From Phyto melanocephala (lineage: Eukaryota; Arthropoda; Insecta; Diptera; Rhinophoridae), in assembly GCA_941918925.1 (NCBI GenBank), contig OW799236.1, positions 15,723,474 to 15,787,473 of the forward strand: 64,000 nucleotides of DNA, read 5' to 3'. Positions within the stretch are counted from its first letter, which is position 1. Every line of letters starts with the position of its first letter. A model generated the notes under the pieces. The model made no database searches and was not told the DNA's origin. It was given only the letters and a program-made list of their open reading frames with translations. Positions 33,174-45,385 of this stretch are shown here, one piece after another. The position numbers and the translations under genes were made by a program.

Positions 33174-33462
33174 GACTCAGCAGACAGAGATGCTAAAGTA
33201 ACATTATTACAAACTAAAAATATTGAAATAATTTTAAGTTAATTACATGTAAATATATAAGTACTTTAAATAAAAAATAAACATTTTTAATATTCTAATT
33301 GTTTCCGTTCAAAATTTTTAATAACATTTTTACGAATAACAAAACACATGTTTTTTTGTGAGAGATAGAAATCGTTCGTCTTTTAAATGTTATTACTGGT
33401 TTTCACTAGATCTTAGTGGATCACTTACGTTTTGTATACAATTCTGTGTTAATGAATACATT

Positions 33463-33796
33463 CCAGCCCAGAAAAAAATTAAAACGAAGTGATTTTGCAG
33501 GGGTTCAACTGATATAAAAAAAATTATTAAATTTAGGTGAAACACTATTGATTTTAACTTGAGCGTGCCATTGGAAATCCGTTCTAATAAGTGCATAGAA
33601 CTCATTTATATTTAGTAAAAAGCAATCGATGTTTCATGAGTTGATTTTGTTTGTTTACATAAACTGCTTATGATATTTTGCATGATGTTGCATGCATGTT
33701 GAAGCACATCATTTATGACAATTTCTTCGCATTAGAATTAATGCTTTTGCAATATTTATTTCGAATTCACTTTGCACTTCAAATTTCTTTTGCTGT
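33463..33796. mobile_element. MITE-like repeat with CCAGC...GCTG ends
   Basis: Starts ccagcccagaaaaaaatt and ends tttcttttgctgtgag. Internal blocks (agtgattttgcaggrgttsaactgat, tgtttcatgagtt, aagcacatca) are shared with 56260..56720. It lies between copy C and the minus-strand zinc-finger gene. Exact ends are uncertain. Confidence 0.55.
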
Positions 33797-34102
33797 GAGT
33801 AGTTTAGTAACTAAAAGCAAAAAATTTTGAGTAAACGAACGGACATATTGATGGCCAATTTAGTCTTCGAAACAATAGTTAGACAGATGTTGTCAATAAT
33901 TTACTTTACGTCTAGACGAGCCATTTGAATTATTTTTTCGTTTTTCGAAAGTTAAAAAAAAACTTATGGGTTTTAAGTTTTGGCTATCGTGGTAAAGGTT
34001 AAAACAATATGTTAAGTACATTTTAGAAAATTTCTTACACAAATATCATATTTAAAAAAGAAATCATTTTTATTTTGTTCAAAAGAAAATAATACATAAA
34101 AT

Positions 34103-36543
34103 TTACATAAAATTACCAGGTGGTAAATTTGTTCCTGTTGGCCCGTAAAATACTGCCTGTACCGAAGAGGTATTTGAATGATCATCATTTGTTAAGGGCG
34201 TCAATGAACTACGATGACTATTAGGACTGTGTAACAAATCATCACTGGGGTGAGAAGGATCCATAATATCGTTGTTAAGCTGAGGTTGCTGATAGAATAA
34301 AGTATGGTGTGATGTGCTAACATTACTACAAGTAGAATGTGGCGATATTTGTGTCAGAGTTGGTTTGCTAAGAAAGTCCGTTTGATTTTGTTTCATTAAA
34401 TGTTGATAAATATTACCAAAATTTGGTATTGAAGTTGTTGTCATTGTTGAGGCAGACAAATCATTTTCAAGTTGCTTGGCCAAGCAAGTTGTGCTATTGT
34501 TGGCCAGCGGTATGTATTGCAAATCTAAAGGTGTGGAAGAAGGTGATGCATTCGCAAATTTATCATTATTTGGTTGAAGAGGAGTCTCCGATTTTTCCAG
34601 TTTATGCGGGGATTTTTTTAAAGATTTTGGATCACAAGTTTCTAAGTTTTTTGGCTTTTTACCAAAAGCAAAGCAACCACTAAACTTTGTTACTACTGGT
34701 GTTAAATTATCAGCTGCTTTGGTGCTGTAGATTAAAATGGTGGTGCTGTTAAAAAATAATTTTTAAATTTGTATAAATAATTTGCGCTTACACTGCCTTT
34801 AATGTTTCCAATTTGGGTATGTTTTTTGTGTGTGTTTTACTTCCTGAAGCTTCTAGTACAGCCAAATCATCAGGATGCATTTTTTTCATATGACTACGAC
34901 AATTTGAGCCATTAGCAAATGTGCGTTCACAAAAATCACAAGTGTATGGTTTAAGACCAGTGTGTAATAGCAAATGATTTTTTAATGCTTTGGCACGTTT
35001 GAAGGCTTTACCGCAATAGTCGCATTTATGTTGCATATCATCGGAATGCACTAGGAAATGCCGATTTAAAGTGGCACGAGAATTTAATTGTAGTCCACAT
35101 ATATTGCAAATATGCTTATTGGGACTGTGTATATCCATGTGGGTCTAAAGTCAAAAATAACTAGTTAGTTTTTGTAAGCAAAATGTTGCGCATAATTAAA
35201 CTATTCAAGATATTTTACCTTTAATCTCGTTTTATTTTTAAATTTCTTTTTGCACACCTCGCATTCGAATGGCGTTAGATCGGTATGTGTCAGCATGTGC
35301 TGCCTCAAATTTGAGTTGGTTCTTAAGCTGAGACCACATTCCTCACATATAAATGGTTTTTCATTTTTATGTTTATATCTAACATGATTATCTAATTGAA
35401 CATTTGATGTATAACGATTATTACATTCCGAGCATTTTATAGACTTCCTTAGTTCTACTGGCTCATGTATACGTACGTGTCTCTCAAGATTAGAAATACT
35501 AAGCAAAATTCTGTCGCATGCCGGGCATGGCCATTCTTTTTTATTCATGCTGTGTCCATGTTTCTGTTGCAAATGTTGACGGTACATCATGTATTTGGTG
35601 AAACTTTCATCACACTCTTTACAAATAGCCTGCATTACAAAGTCTTTAATAATGCACTTCTTTTCCATGCACTCCAAAGTAGTTAAAAATTTTAATTTTT
35701 TTCTCCTTCTTTTCTTTTTATTTTTTTCCAACTTAGATATTTGTAGTTTAGGTTCGTTAACATTTGTTTTCCTGTCCTCTTCATTTTTCCAATCTTCTTC
35801 AGAAGAGCTTTCTATAAAATGTTGTTTGTTTTCGTTATATTTGAAAGGGTCTTCATCATCTTTATTAAAGGAATTATTGACGTCAGTAAATAACATTTCC
35901 TCTTTTTCTAATTCTTTGTCGTCTTCTTCCATATATTTCTCATATTCCATAGCCAAAAATGTTTCCCCATTTTCCTGCTTAATTTGTACTTTGTATTTTT
36001 GTTCACTGGTAGATTCACGATTGTTTTCTTTAACTGAAAGTTCAGTTGATTTGTTTTTCATATAGACTATTTCATTAATGGAGTATTTAGAAAACCAATG
36101 GTCTCTTTCCGGTTCAGTGACGTCAAATTCTAAACGTACAGAATTCAAATCGCCGAAAGATGTTTTTGGATCAGCTAAATATAAATACATGTTCTGAACA
36201 CGTTCAACGCGTTCGTTGAAATTTATCATGGAAGAGACTAGTGATAAACAGTCTTTACATAACATTTTGGGAAGAGTATCTTCTAAAGAAGTCTAAAACA
36301 TTTATAATTATTAAAAAAATATGAAATAAAAAAACATATTTATTAACCACCTACATGTACCCAAAAATATTTGGCCAATGCTTCCTGTAGACTTAATTTT
36401 TTACATTCATTTTCCAAATGTTCTTCATATTGGTATAGAAAGTTGATGTTCTGTTCATTATCCTCCTTTGCGCACAAACGACACCAGTTGATCCATTGAT
36501 TTGGTATATAGTCTTCCTTCGGGCTATTAAATGTTGACTGCAT
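34103..36543 (-). CDS. ZAD-domain C2H2 zinc-finger protein (paralog 1)
   Basis: Exons in transcription order: 36543..36355, 36292..35219, 35144..34792 and 34745..34103, giving 752 residues. All junctions are GT-AG and each phase fits; the last intron is only 46 bp. The N-terminal ZAD domain coordinates zinc through C21, C24, C75 and C78 and typically mediates dimerisation. An acidic linker and a KKKRRRKK basic patch follow. Eight C2H2 fingers lie at roughly residues 285-540, ending in FERTFANGSNC-type finger 8. The last exon adds a 214-residue Ser/Thr/Pro/Asn-rich tail. The start ATG at 36543 was preferred over the upstream TTG. It is a probable sequence-specific nuclear DNA-binding protein; targets are unknown. 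Its paralog lies divergently at 39225..41479, with matching exon boundaries for the first two exons. Confidence 0.92.
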
Positions 36544-37204
36544 TTTATTCAACACCCACGGACAATATTGCTAAAATTTAGTAATAAATATTTTTATCTT
36601 GCACATAACTATTTTCGATGTTCTGTTTAATTGTTGAAATAGTTAAAGTTAAAATACTTTACATTTTTAACATTTTGTGCGAAAATTTTGCTATAGTGTT
36701 TTGTTTTTTACTACACTTTATTGACATTTCTCTTAGTGAGATAAAAATTGGAGAGGATTGAATTAAGAGATGCCAGATGTCATTATAAGTTATAACACAC
36801 TTCAGCTTAAAAACATACATAACTAACTATAAGATTATATATTAAAGTTCTTTAAATTTTATTTAAGGTAACTTAAAACTGTAGCCATCTGTTCAGGGTA
36901 CAACAACGTAAAATTTTATGAAAACTTATTGGCGAAACAGTTGTCAAATTTCATATGCAAAATATATTAATTAATTAAAATTTGTTTATAACTATGCTCC
37001 ACCTCAAAGGACCTACATATTATTCTGGCCTAAAAAGTCTCAAGAAAAAAAAGTAAGAGAATATATGTAGCATCATAAATAATTTTGTTTAATCTTATAG
37101 AAAATTTATTACTGCACGAACTTTAAAATGATTGATAAGTAATAAATGTACTGTAAAAATGTAATACATTTTGAAGAGTTAAAAAAGTCTAAAACAACAA
37201 TATA

Positions 37205-38857
37205 CAGTGGCGAGCAAAAATGGAAGAATGTTTTTTAAATTTGAGCTAATTTCATTGTAAACGTATTAATAATGGAGATAATACTATAAAACATTCAGGG
37301 TAGACTTACAGCTTTCTACAACATAATATAGAGTAAAAAAAAAACTCGTAAAGTTTTAACAAAATTAAAATATTTTTATAAAACCTGCAAACAACAATTC
37401 TTCCACTTATGCTCTTTATGTTACTGAACTATATAAACACAAAAAGCAATTATAATGCACCAAAATAAACGGTATTATTCCGTTAAATTTTTTCTTTGTC
37501 ATCTTTGCTTTTTCTTTTAAAGTATAATTTTTATTAATAAAAAGTGATCAGTAGTCATTAAACTTAGAATTTTGCCGCTTATTTTAAAAAATTAGATTTT
37601 ACTATAAAAAAATGAAAAAAATTAGTGCTGAAATGGAGCGTCGAATTGTATATCTAACAGAAAAAGGTCAATCGGCAAGACAAATAGCAACGACGTTAGA
37701 AATATCTCACTTTACAGTGTTAAGTGTCCGAAAACGAAAAAATATGGAACCTGTTGCTGTAGTTAAAGGTCGACCAAGATTGTTAACCGATGGCGATGCT
37801 CGTCTAATGGAACGTTTAATGACACAAAAAGATACAAAAACTCCAAAATTAGCTGCTAGGGCCATAAATAAAAATGTTAGCGAGTGGACAGCCCGTAGAG
37901 CACTTCGCAGAATCGGCCTGGTTTCTGCCATAAAGCAAAAAAAGCCTGCTTTATCGGAGAAAAACGTAAAGGCTCGTCTTGAATTTTGTAAAACGTATAG
38001 TAAATGGGCCGCTGATGAATGGAAACGTGTGATCTGGTCAGACGAAACCAAAATAAACCGATTTCAATCAGACGGAAAGGAATACTATTGGCACCGGCCA
38101 CACGAGAAACTTCAGAGGCATCAGGTGAAGCAAACAGTGAAACATGGTGGCGGTAGTTTAATGGTTTGGGGATGTTTTAATTGGTGGAATGTTGGGCCAC
38201 TAGTGAAAATAGATGGCATAATGAAAAAGGAGAACTACCTTGCCATCCTCCAAACAAATTTGCCAAAAGCTCTAGAAAAGTGCGCATATCCGGAAGAACA
38301 GGTATTTTTTCAACAAGATGGAGATCCTAAACATACGGCCAAAATAGTAAAAAATTGGTTATCCAGCCAACATTTTCAAATGGTCAAGTGGCCAGCTCAA
38401 AGCCCGGATTTAAATCCAATTGAAAATTTATGGGCACTATTAAAAAGAAGACTAGCAACATACGAGAGAGCTCCAACCAATTTGGACCAACTTTGGGAAA
38501 GGGTACAGGAAGAATGGAAGAAAATACCCAAACAAACTATTGAGAATTTGGTGGAGAGTATGCCGAAGCGCATTAGAAGTGTAAAAAAGAATAAAGGATT
38601 ATGGACAAAATATTGAAAATAAATAAATATATATAAATTTAAATAACGGGCAAAAATGGAAGAATTGATTTACGTTGAGATATTTGTAAATATAGGAAAT
38701 ATATTTAAGTTTTCTGTAATTTTTTTTTGTAGTTAATAAAAAAACACAAAATAATGAAAAAAGACTGAATTACTTTTTTGGTTGTGTTTTTATTTAATTT
38801 TTTTTTATGTTTTTAGTAAGAATGTTGCTAACATTCATCCATTATTGCTCGCCACTG
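37205..38857 (+). mobile_element. Complete Tc1-type transposon
   Basis: A 1653-bp element with inverted ends CAGTGGCGAGCAAWAATGGA and a TA duplication on each side (37203-37204 and 38858-38859). Inner copies of the tggaagaattg motif occur at 37388-37405 (inverted) and 38651-38666 (direct). The transposase ORF is intact. It sits in the intergenic region shared by the two ZAD genes. Confidence 0.95.
37612..38616 (+). CDS. Tc1-type DDE transposase, intact
   Basis: A 334-residue protein from ATG 37612 to TGA at 38614-38616, the normal length for the family. The N-terminal paired-type helix-turn-helix region (residues 1-110) includes a GRPR linker at 53-56. The catalytic triad is D144 (WSDET), D236 (QQDGDPKHTA) and E271 (SPDLNPIENLW). 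Exactly 34 residues separate D236 from E271, the DD34E signature of Tc1. It cuts and pastes the element at TA sites. No stop or frameshift was seen, so the protein may be active. Codon use is AT-rich, like its surroundings. Confidence 0.97.
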   Translation: MKKISAEMERRIVYLTEKGQSARQIATTLEISHFTVLSVRKRKNMEPVAVVKGRPRLLTDGDARLMERLMTQKDTKTPKLAARAINKNVSEWTARRALRRIGLVSAIKQKKPALSEKNVKARLEFCKTYSKWAADEWKRVIWSDETKINRFQSDGKEYYWHRPHEKLQRHQVKQTVKHGGGSLMVWGCFNWWNVGPLVKIDGIMKKENYLAILQTNLPKALEKCAYPEEQVFFQQDGDPKHTAKIVKNWLSSQHFQMVKWPAQSPDLNPIENLWALLKRRLATYERAPTNLDQLWERVQEEWKKIPKQTIENLVESMPKRIRSVKKNKGLWTKY

Positions 38858-39224
38858 TATGTATAGGACAGAAAAACCAAAAAAAAATTTTATATAACAA
38901 GTACTATTTTGTCCTTATGTATGATATCATTTCTTAAATTGTACAAATATATTTTAATTTTGTATATCAAAATTCGGATTAATATATATATTACAAATAT
39001 TAAACAGAAAATTTTATTGTTTCGCTCAAAATATAATTACCATGCATTTAACCTCTTGAAAAATTGTGAAAAAATGAATTCGCCTTGTTTTGAAGTATTT
39101 CGTATAGGGTGGCAACTTATAGTGACTTATTTTTTGAAGCTTGCTGCCACAAAAAGTAAAAATTGGAAAATTTTGATTTTGTTAAAAATATACAAATATT
39201 TATGATTTGACATAGAAAACTGCA

Positions 39225-41479
39225 ATGAGTGGTAAAACTTTATCAAAAACAAACTTTAAACAGGATCCTAACAATGGTCAAAAGGCATGGCTGAGTTGGT
39301 GTCGTTTGTGTGCCAAACAAGATCTAAATGACCAGGAGAACTGCTCAATATTTAATAATGATGGAAAATCAGGCGCGGAACTAGCAACCTCAGTAGGAAA
39401 ATACTTTTGGGTTAATGTGAGTGAAAATACATATGTATATATAGGTTTTAGATATAACTTCTTATTATCTATAGATAAAAGCTCAAGATGAGATATCTCA
39501 ATGTTTATGTTGGGAATGCAGGCAGCTATTGGAGGAACTAGTGCTCTTTACCGAACGCGTTAACAAGGTACAAACTTTACTTTGTCTGCTTCAGAATATA
39601 AAGCCCTCCGCGGTGGAAGAAGCCAACAAATTTCGTTCACAATGTGGACTTGTCGATGAAGGTTGGCAGCATATTATTAAACAGGAGTTACCAAAGATTG
39701 TAATAGACCGTAAGCCATCTGTATTAGACCAACAAGTACAAACAGATTTAGTAGTGGTGGAAAGAACTGAAGCATATTACCCTAAAAAAGTTGCAGAAAT
39801 TGTTGATATTTTAGGGAAACCTGATGAAAATGAAGAATATGAAAGCCAGTCAGGCACTGAACATGAACCAGTCTATGAATATGTTATGCAGTGTGATAAT
39901 GAATTAGAAATCGAAGTAAGCAGAGATTTTACGGAGGCCTCAAATGCTGTTGTCGAGACAAATACTAAACAGTCTATAGAGGAGTTGACTGAGGAAGTTG
40001 AAGAGGTTGAAATAGATGATAGTGAGGTCCAAGATGGTGGTATTTGGAAGCAACATATATTTAAAGTGGAGAAAGTTGTGGACGACGAAGAAAGGCATAA
40101 CAATAAAAGTTTTAAGCTTATTTCAACAGATGAAGAAGTAGAAGTAGAGTACGAAGATGCTTCTCAGGAACTACAAAAGCAGCAATACGAAGTAGAAGAA
40201 ATGGAGAGATCGATGGAAGTGTTGGAAGAGGAAGTGGAGGATCAAGATAATGTTAATATTAGCAATAGTAAAAATGGCACAAAAGCAAATGCGCTTAAAC
40301 TGCTTAAAGCTAAACGAGGGCGACCTTTTGGCTCAAAGAAAAACAACACTGACAGTAGCACGGATCGCTTTGAATGCCAGGACTGCAAAAGAATATATAA
40401 GAATCCGAATGTCTTCCGTAAACACATGATAACCGTACATGATTTAAAAGTAGATCTGCCCTATTACCAACCGCCCAAAAACACCTGTAACATTTGTAAT
40501 AAAGAGTTCATGTCACAAAGTAGCTTAAAACTGCACATGAGACACCATCTGCCCGATGAGGAGAAATATAATGTACCCTGTCCATATTGCGAAAGAAAGT
40601 TTTCACAAGTAGGAGCCATGCGACAACATGTCAATGGCATTCATCACCAAATGAAACCCTTTATTTGTGATCAGTGTGGTAGGGCTTGTAAAACAATGGC
40701 AGCTCTAAACGAACATCAATTGGTGCATACCAATGAATGTCCGTTTGAATGTGATGTTTGCCATAAAAGATTTAAGAACAAACCAAGGCTTAAATCCCAC
40801 CTGGACACTCATAATAAATCTCTTTATAAATGTCCCGATTGTGATCTGGAATTAAATACAAAACGAACCTTACTGCAGCATCGTTTGGTGCATAGTGATG
40901 TTAAGCGTTTTAAATGTGAATTTTGTGATGCCGCATTTAAAAGATCTAAAGCTTTAAAAAACCATTTAATTCTGCATTCAGGTCTTCGTCCCTACAAATG
41001 TAATTTCTGTAGTAGATCTTTTTCGAATGGTTCAAATTGCAGGGCTCACAAAAAACGTGCCCATCCCCATGAATTAGCCGAAGAGGAAGCTACCGGGAAA
41101 ATACCAGAAAGAGCTCCCATACCTGGATTAGATGAACTTAAATCAGCGTAAGTTTGGTATCTGTTACATTCTGTTAGAAAATTTAAAACATTACACCTTT
41201 TCTTTTAGGAAATGCGTTTTAGTTCAGCCACGTAGAATTAAACGAACGGGAGGCTTGTCCGATCGTTTGCTTAAACTGTTGAAGTCGTCGGAGAAACGAA
41301 AGCAAGAAAATTCTCCAGATTTTGAAGAATTATCAGCAGCTGCTGATAACTGTGGAAACTATTCAGTTTTTAGCTATGAAATTAACAAGTCTGATATGGA
41401 CGAAACTGAGTCAATGGCCGATAATCCTAACGAAGAGAGTGAACAAACTGTTATATACGAAATTATTGATGAAATATAG
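39225..41479 (+). CDS. ZAD-domain C2H2 zinc-finger protein (paralog 2)
   Basis: Exons 39225..39416, 39475..41147 and 41209..41479 join to 711 residues. Introns are 58 and 61 bp, with GTGAGT and GTAAGT donors. The ZAD domain uses C26, C29, C76 and C79. A long acidic region (many EVEE and EEVE runs) follows, then an AT-hook-like KRGRPFGSKK near residue 344, and eight C2H2 fingers. The last two fingers (FKRSKALKNHL, FSNGSNCRAH) are almost the same as in the divergent paralog at 34103..36543. The 90-residue C-terminal exon is basic then acidic and unlike the Ser/Thr-rich tail of the paralog. A probable nuclear transcription or chromatin factor; targets are unknown. The stop codon is at 41477-41479. 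Confidence 0.94.
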
Positions 41480-42488
41480 TTTAATTTTTGTATGCAAAAA
41501 CACATATACATACGTGTAATTAGCTTAGTACATTAAATTAAGATATTTATATTTTAGTAAAAGGCATGTTTCTTTAACAATTTAATTTTTGTTTTTATCG
41601 AAAAATTTATTATAACTATTATTCGGAGTTTAGTTTTGCCACAAATTCATACACTCAACCTGACTTCATACTGCGTAAATTCATTATTTGTAACTGCGTA
41701 TGATACAACTACAAAGACATGAGAAAAAAAAAATTATATAAAATTTGAACAATTTAAAACGAAATAAAAAAAAAATATTCGGGAGAACTACTACCCAAAA
41801 TGGAATCATGCTCAGCCTAAATCAGACGTCTACACTGGAAGTTGAATAGAATAGTGATAGAAATAGCTAATCGAAAGATATTTAATTTTATATTATAATG
41901 TGCAATTGGTAAAGAATATCACTTTTGTGGATTTTAGCCATTTTCATTTTCCATAATATTTCTATTCGTTTAATTTTACAGTAGAGTCCAGTAACGGAAA
42001 ATTTGTAAAAAATTTAAAGCAGCTATTCGATTCAAACACGTTGTGTAATATATGAATACATTTAATTATTCTATATTTTTTTTTTGGAACTCGATACCAT
42101 ACATTTTTATATAAACATTTTTATATTATTTTTATATTTTCAAAATGTGTTGTTTATAATAGACTTTTGTAGAGCATATATTTAATAGTAGTGTTCAGCT
42201 CAAAACAATAACCGGTTAATTTATACCAAAATAACCGGCTTATTCGATATTCGAAAAATGGAATTTTAAAATATTCGGCTTCGACAAAACTGAAAAACCG
42301 GTTAAAATAATCGAATAACAAAAGTTCGATAACCCTAATAAATTATTGGTTTGGGAAAACTATAAAATTTATTTTCTAAATTTAATTCACATTTTTCCAA
42401 GGCATATTGATACAGGTATATGCAACGGCGAATTGATACAACAAAGCAACTTTTGAGGGGATGTTTAATGTTAAGCCCAATTCGTGTA
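41480..42488. other. Intergenic, no gene seen
   Basis: AT-rich DNA after the plus-strand zinc-finger gene, including its 3' UTR. Around 42200-42320 there are repeated aaccggtt and cgaata words. No coding potential or named repeat was recognised. Confidence 0.6.
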
Positions 42489-42691
42489 TCAGGGATGGAA
42501 AAGTTGTTATGACATATTAAATATAATATTATTTAATTAAAAAAAGGATATACATTTTTGGAACACATTTTTATTGACGAAAAGCAACGAATAAACATAA
42601 ATTTAGTACATTTATTACCAAATAAGTACATTAAAGTAAATTGTTTAATATCAAAGCCAAAATCACATTTGCCCTTCCTGCATAATAAATA

Positions 42692-42856
42692 AAAGCAAAG
42701 GGTATGGTGGCACCATACCCAGGGTATCAATTCTCGTTCTATTAAACTATGAAATGAAAAGTTTTTGTGTGTAATATCATATGGTGCCACCATACCCTTT
42801 GCTATACAAAAACTTTTTCATTTTACAGTTTCACAGAACGAGAATTGAGCCCCTGC
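42692..42856. repeat. Overlapping foldback repeats
   Basis: Two interlocked inverted repeats. The sequence gcaaagggtatggtggcacc at 42692 pairs with its exact inverse ending at about 42802. The sequence CAGGGTATCAATTCTCGTTC at 42720, continuing through gaaatgaaaagtttttgtgt, pairs with the segment ending at 42856. The two pairings cannot form together, so the DNA or RNA could switch between two hairpins. These are probably fossil palindromic MITEs, one inserted into the other. Confidence 0.65.
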
Positions 42857-42867
42857 TTTTGGTTTTT

Positions 42868-43117
42868 CAAAAATATCCATATCGATGGCTTAATATAAAA
42901 AAGGCGTAACTCTATTTTTTACTACTTTACAGGAGAAAAAAAAAACTGAATAAAATTTAAAAGAATGTACGTATTGAGTTACAGCTTTTTTATTTGGCCA
43001 TATATCCGTTATTTTCAACCATAGCTCACTTATTTTTTTAGGGGTGATGTGTGTGTATGTGTACTACCAGAAAACATCAAGATACGCCCTTTTTATATTA
43101 AGCCATCGATATTTTTG
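42868..43117. mobile_element. MITE with about 35-bp inverted ends
   Basis: The left end caaaaatatccatatcgatg continues ggcttaatataaaaaaggcgta. The inverted right end is the same except for loss of four bases and a few substitutions. The element is 250 bp with no ORF. Confidence 0.75.
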
Positions 43118-43451
43118 TTAATAAAATATGTTTATGTATTTCATTTGTTGCAGTTTTTTCTTTTTTAATACATTATTTTATAATTTCAAGTTAAATTATA
43201 GAAAAAATTGGTTTTGCTAATTTTATTTACTTGTTTACATTGGAAATCATTTATTTTTCACAGTAAACTGTACAGCTAAAACTTTGAAATATATTAGTAA
43301 AATAATTGTCACTTAACTCTCTTGATTTAAGTTCTCACATACTGGATTTTGTGCAAGGCGAATTCAATACGGTGAACTCGTCGCTAAAACAATTTCAAAG
43401 TGAAAAATACAAACATGTATTTTGTTAGTGTAAAACAAAACGATATGTCAA

Positions 43452-43915
43452 CAAGTAAGAGCGCTAAATTCTTATTCTTATATACCCTTCACAACGTGTA
43501 GTCATGCAATAACAGTAGTTTGTATCACTATTCATCCCATATGAAATACTTGCATACATATAAAAAACATACATATTTAAAAACATCCCATTGTATGTTA
43601 AAGAAAAATATAAAAAAATTAAAAAAAAATAATAAAAAAAAAATTAAAAAAAAAAAAATAAATAAAAAAAAAAATTAAAAAAAATAATAATATAAATAAT
43701 ATATTAAATAAAAAATAAAAAAAAAACAAAAAATTAAAAAGAAAATATAAAAAAAAAATAAAAAAATTTTTTTTTTGCTCAGCTGGGATTTGATGCCACG
43801 TTTACTCTAACCAATATACACGTTTGTATGTATGTATGTTGTTGTTGTATTGTTGTTTTTGTAAAAAAAAATCGAGGTGGTCGTGGGTTTTGGCTCATAT
43901 CTCAGTTCTCATATC
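43452..43915 (+). mobile_element. TTCGG-hairpin repeat family, 3'-truncated copy
   Basis: It has the left end CAAGTAAGAGCGCTAAATTC and TATACCCTTCACAACGTGTA, the A-rich tract and the gctcagctggga block, then stops after tctcagtt, before the right end. The TTCGG palindrome is lost in this copy. Confidence 0.8.
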
Positions 43916-44069
43916 TATTTAAATCAGCTCTAACTAACGTTTAATATTTTTTGTTTAAAAATTAGATAAAAAAAACTAGTCGAAAGTAATTTTCTATTTG
44001 ACACGAGTTGCTATTTATTAATTGGCAATAAAAATTATATGAAAATAAAAATTAATGAAATAAATAATA

Positions 44070-44665
44070 GGTTCGTTCGAGTACTTTTACTGCACTTTGT
44101 AGTAAATGAGTAATTATTTAGTAAATTGAAAATTTTACTCTCAAAAAGAGAATTTGTCCAAAAAAGTACTCGAACAGACATTTGTAAAAATTCGTAAGAT
44201 TGAAGCAACAGCTGATGGCAAATAAATAAAGTTTATTGGGAACTATGTACATACATACATATGTGCAAATATGTATTTAAGTATGTATACCTGCGCCAGA
44301 TTCAGGCAGTTCCATTCTTTCATCTGTAGACATTGTTAACTAACTTTATTTCACAAACAATTTAAATTTAATAATATTTTGCACTTTTGTTTGGATTTTC
44401 CTTTTTTTCACAAATTGTATACTTTTTGTTTGCTTACATTTGTTTGTTTACCTTTTGAATCATATGTTTTTTGTTTGGTTTTGCTAAATCTTACTGCAAG
44501 AAATTTCTGTTGTAAAAATTTGCAAATACTCAGTCAAGAACTGTCACTTTTCGCTCTCTATTTGTGCTCTCATTTACTACAAATTTCTGTAAACGAACGC
44601 AATTTCGTAAAATGCAGTAAAAATTTTTACAAATTCGTACAAATTTGTGAGTTCTCGAACGAACC
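44070..44665 (-). mobile_element. Non-autonomous DNA element with GGTTCGTTCGAG ends, copy 2
   Basis: Inverted relative to 23913..24515 and the same element. It is flanked by a perfect TAATA at 44065-44069 and 44666-44670. The retained first coding exon is unchanged in sequence from ATG to the donor, although the flanking DNA has diverged. Confidence 0.85.
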
Positions 44666-44865
44666 TAATATCAAGCATCCTAGGCAATTGAAGTGTGAGA
44701 TATCTAATTCTAAAACTTAAAAAGGGTAGTATTAAGCCCAAACCTCTAAGCATTATAAATATTAACACAAACGTTTGATTGAAGAAATTAGTGTAAAAAA
44801 TTAACTAGAACCCTTCCTTTTTTGCCACATTTTTTTTTCGAAAAGCCTTACTTGTTTTGCTATTG

Positions 44866-45060
44866 TATCCAGGGTACACTTATACAGGTGGCGGTGTTAG
44901 CCCAGCTGACTATTTTTTTGTGTTCCGGAGTATGTCAAACTACATACTTAAAAAAATTATTTCAACTCCGGAAATTGTCAAACTTCATACATAAAAAAAG
45001 AGAGCCGAAAATCGCTCTCCTTTACGCTACCACCTAATGTAATTACACCGTGATTGTATC
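44866..45060. mobile_element. MITE-like repeat (GTACACTTATACAG family)
   Basis: Longer relative of 23497..23655, starting gggtacacttatacaggtgg and ending ccacctaatgtaattacacc. The outer CAGGTGG and CCACCT form a short inverted pair. Confidence 0.6.
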
Positions 45061-45144
45061 TAAGAGTAATAAAGTATGGCACTGCATAAAATAAGCTGTG
45101 AGCCACTGTATGTTTAAGTCAAAGATTCAACTAAAGTTAAAAAA

Positions 45145-45385
45145 CCCAGTCGTGATTCAGCTCTGGTCGGGTCAAGAGCTCGCGCGTCAATGTCATTGTC
45201 TTTCACGTCTCACTCTCGCATTGGTTAACTGCGTGGCTTCGGTTAACTGTACAAAGGCACAGTCACTCGGACTAGCAATTAACCACGTGCTGATTTTTAG
45301 ATAAGGAGTCGAATTCGGAAATTCCAGCTTCCTATACGAAGGTATATGTAGGTCGTTTGGTAGTTGCTGGAGAGGAGGCTCTAGA
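45145..45385. repeat. Dispersed GC-richer repeat, second copy
   Basis: Inverted relative of 480..880: tcgtgattcagctctggtcg, agagctcgcgcg, acgtctcactctcg and ggttaactg blocks appear in the same relative order. Confidence 0.55.

Noticed and set aside
35465..36065. Plus-strand ORFs of 73 and 158 codons
   Set aside because: Antisense shadows of the ZAD zinc-finger exon; acidic Glu runs read as Ser/Phe runs.
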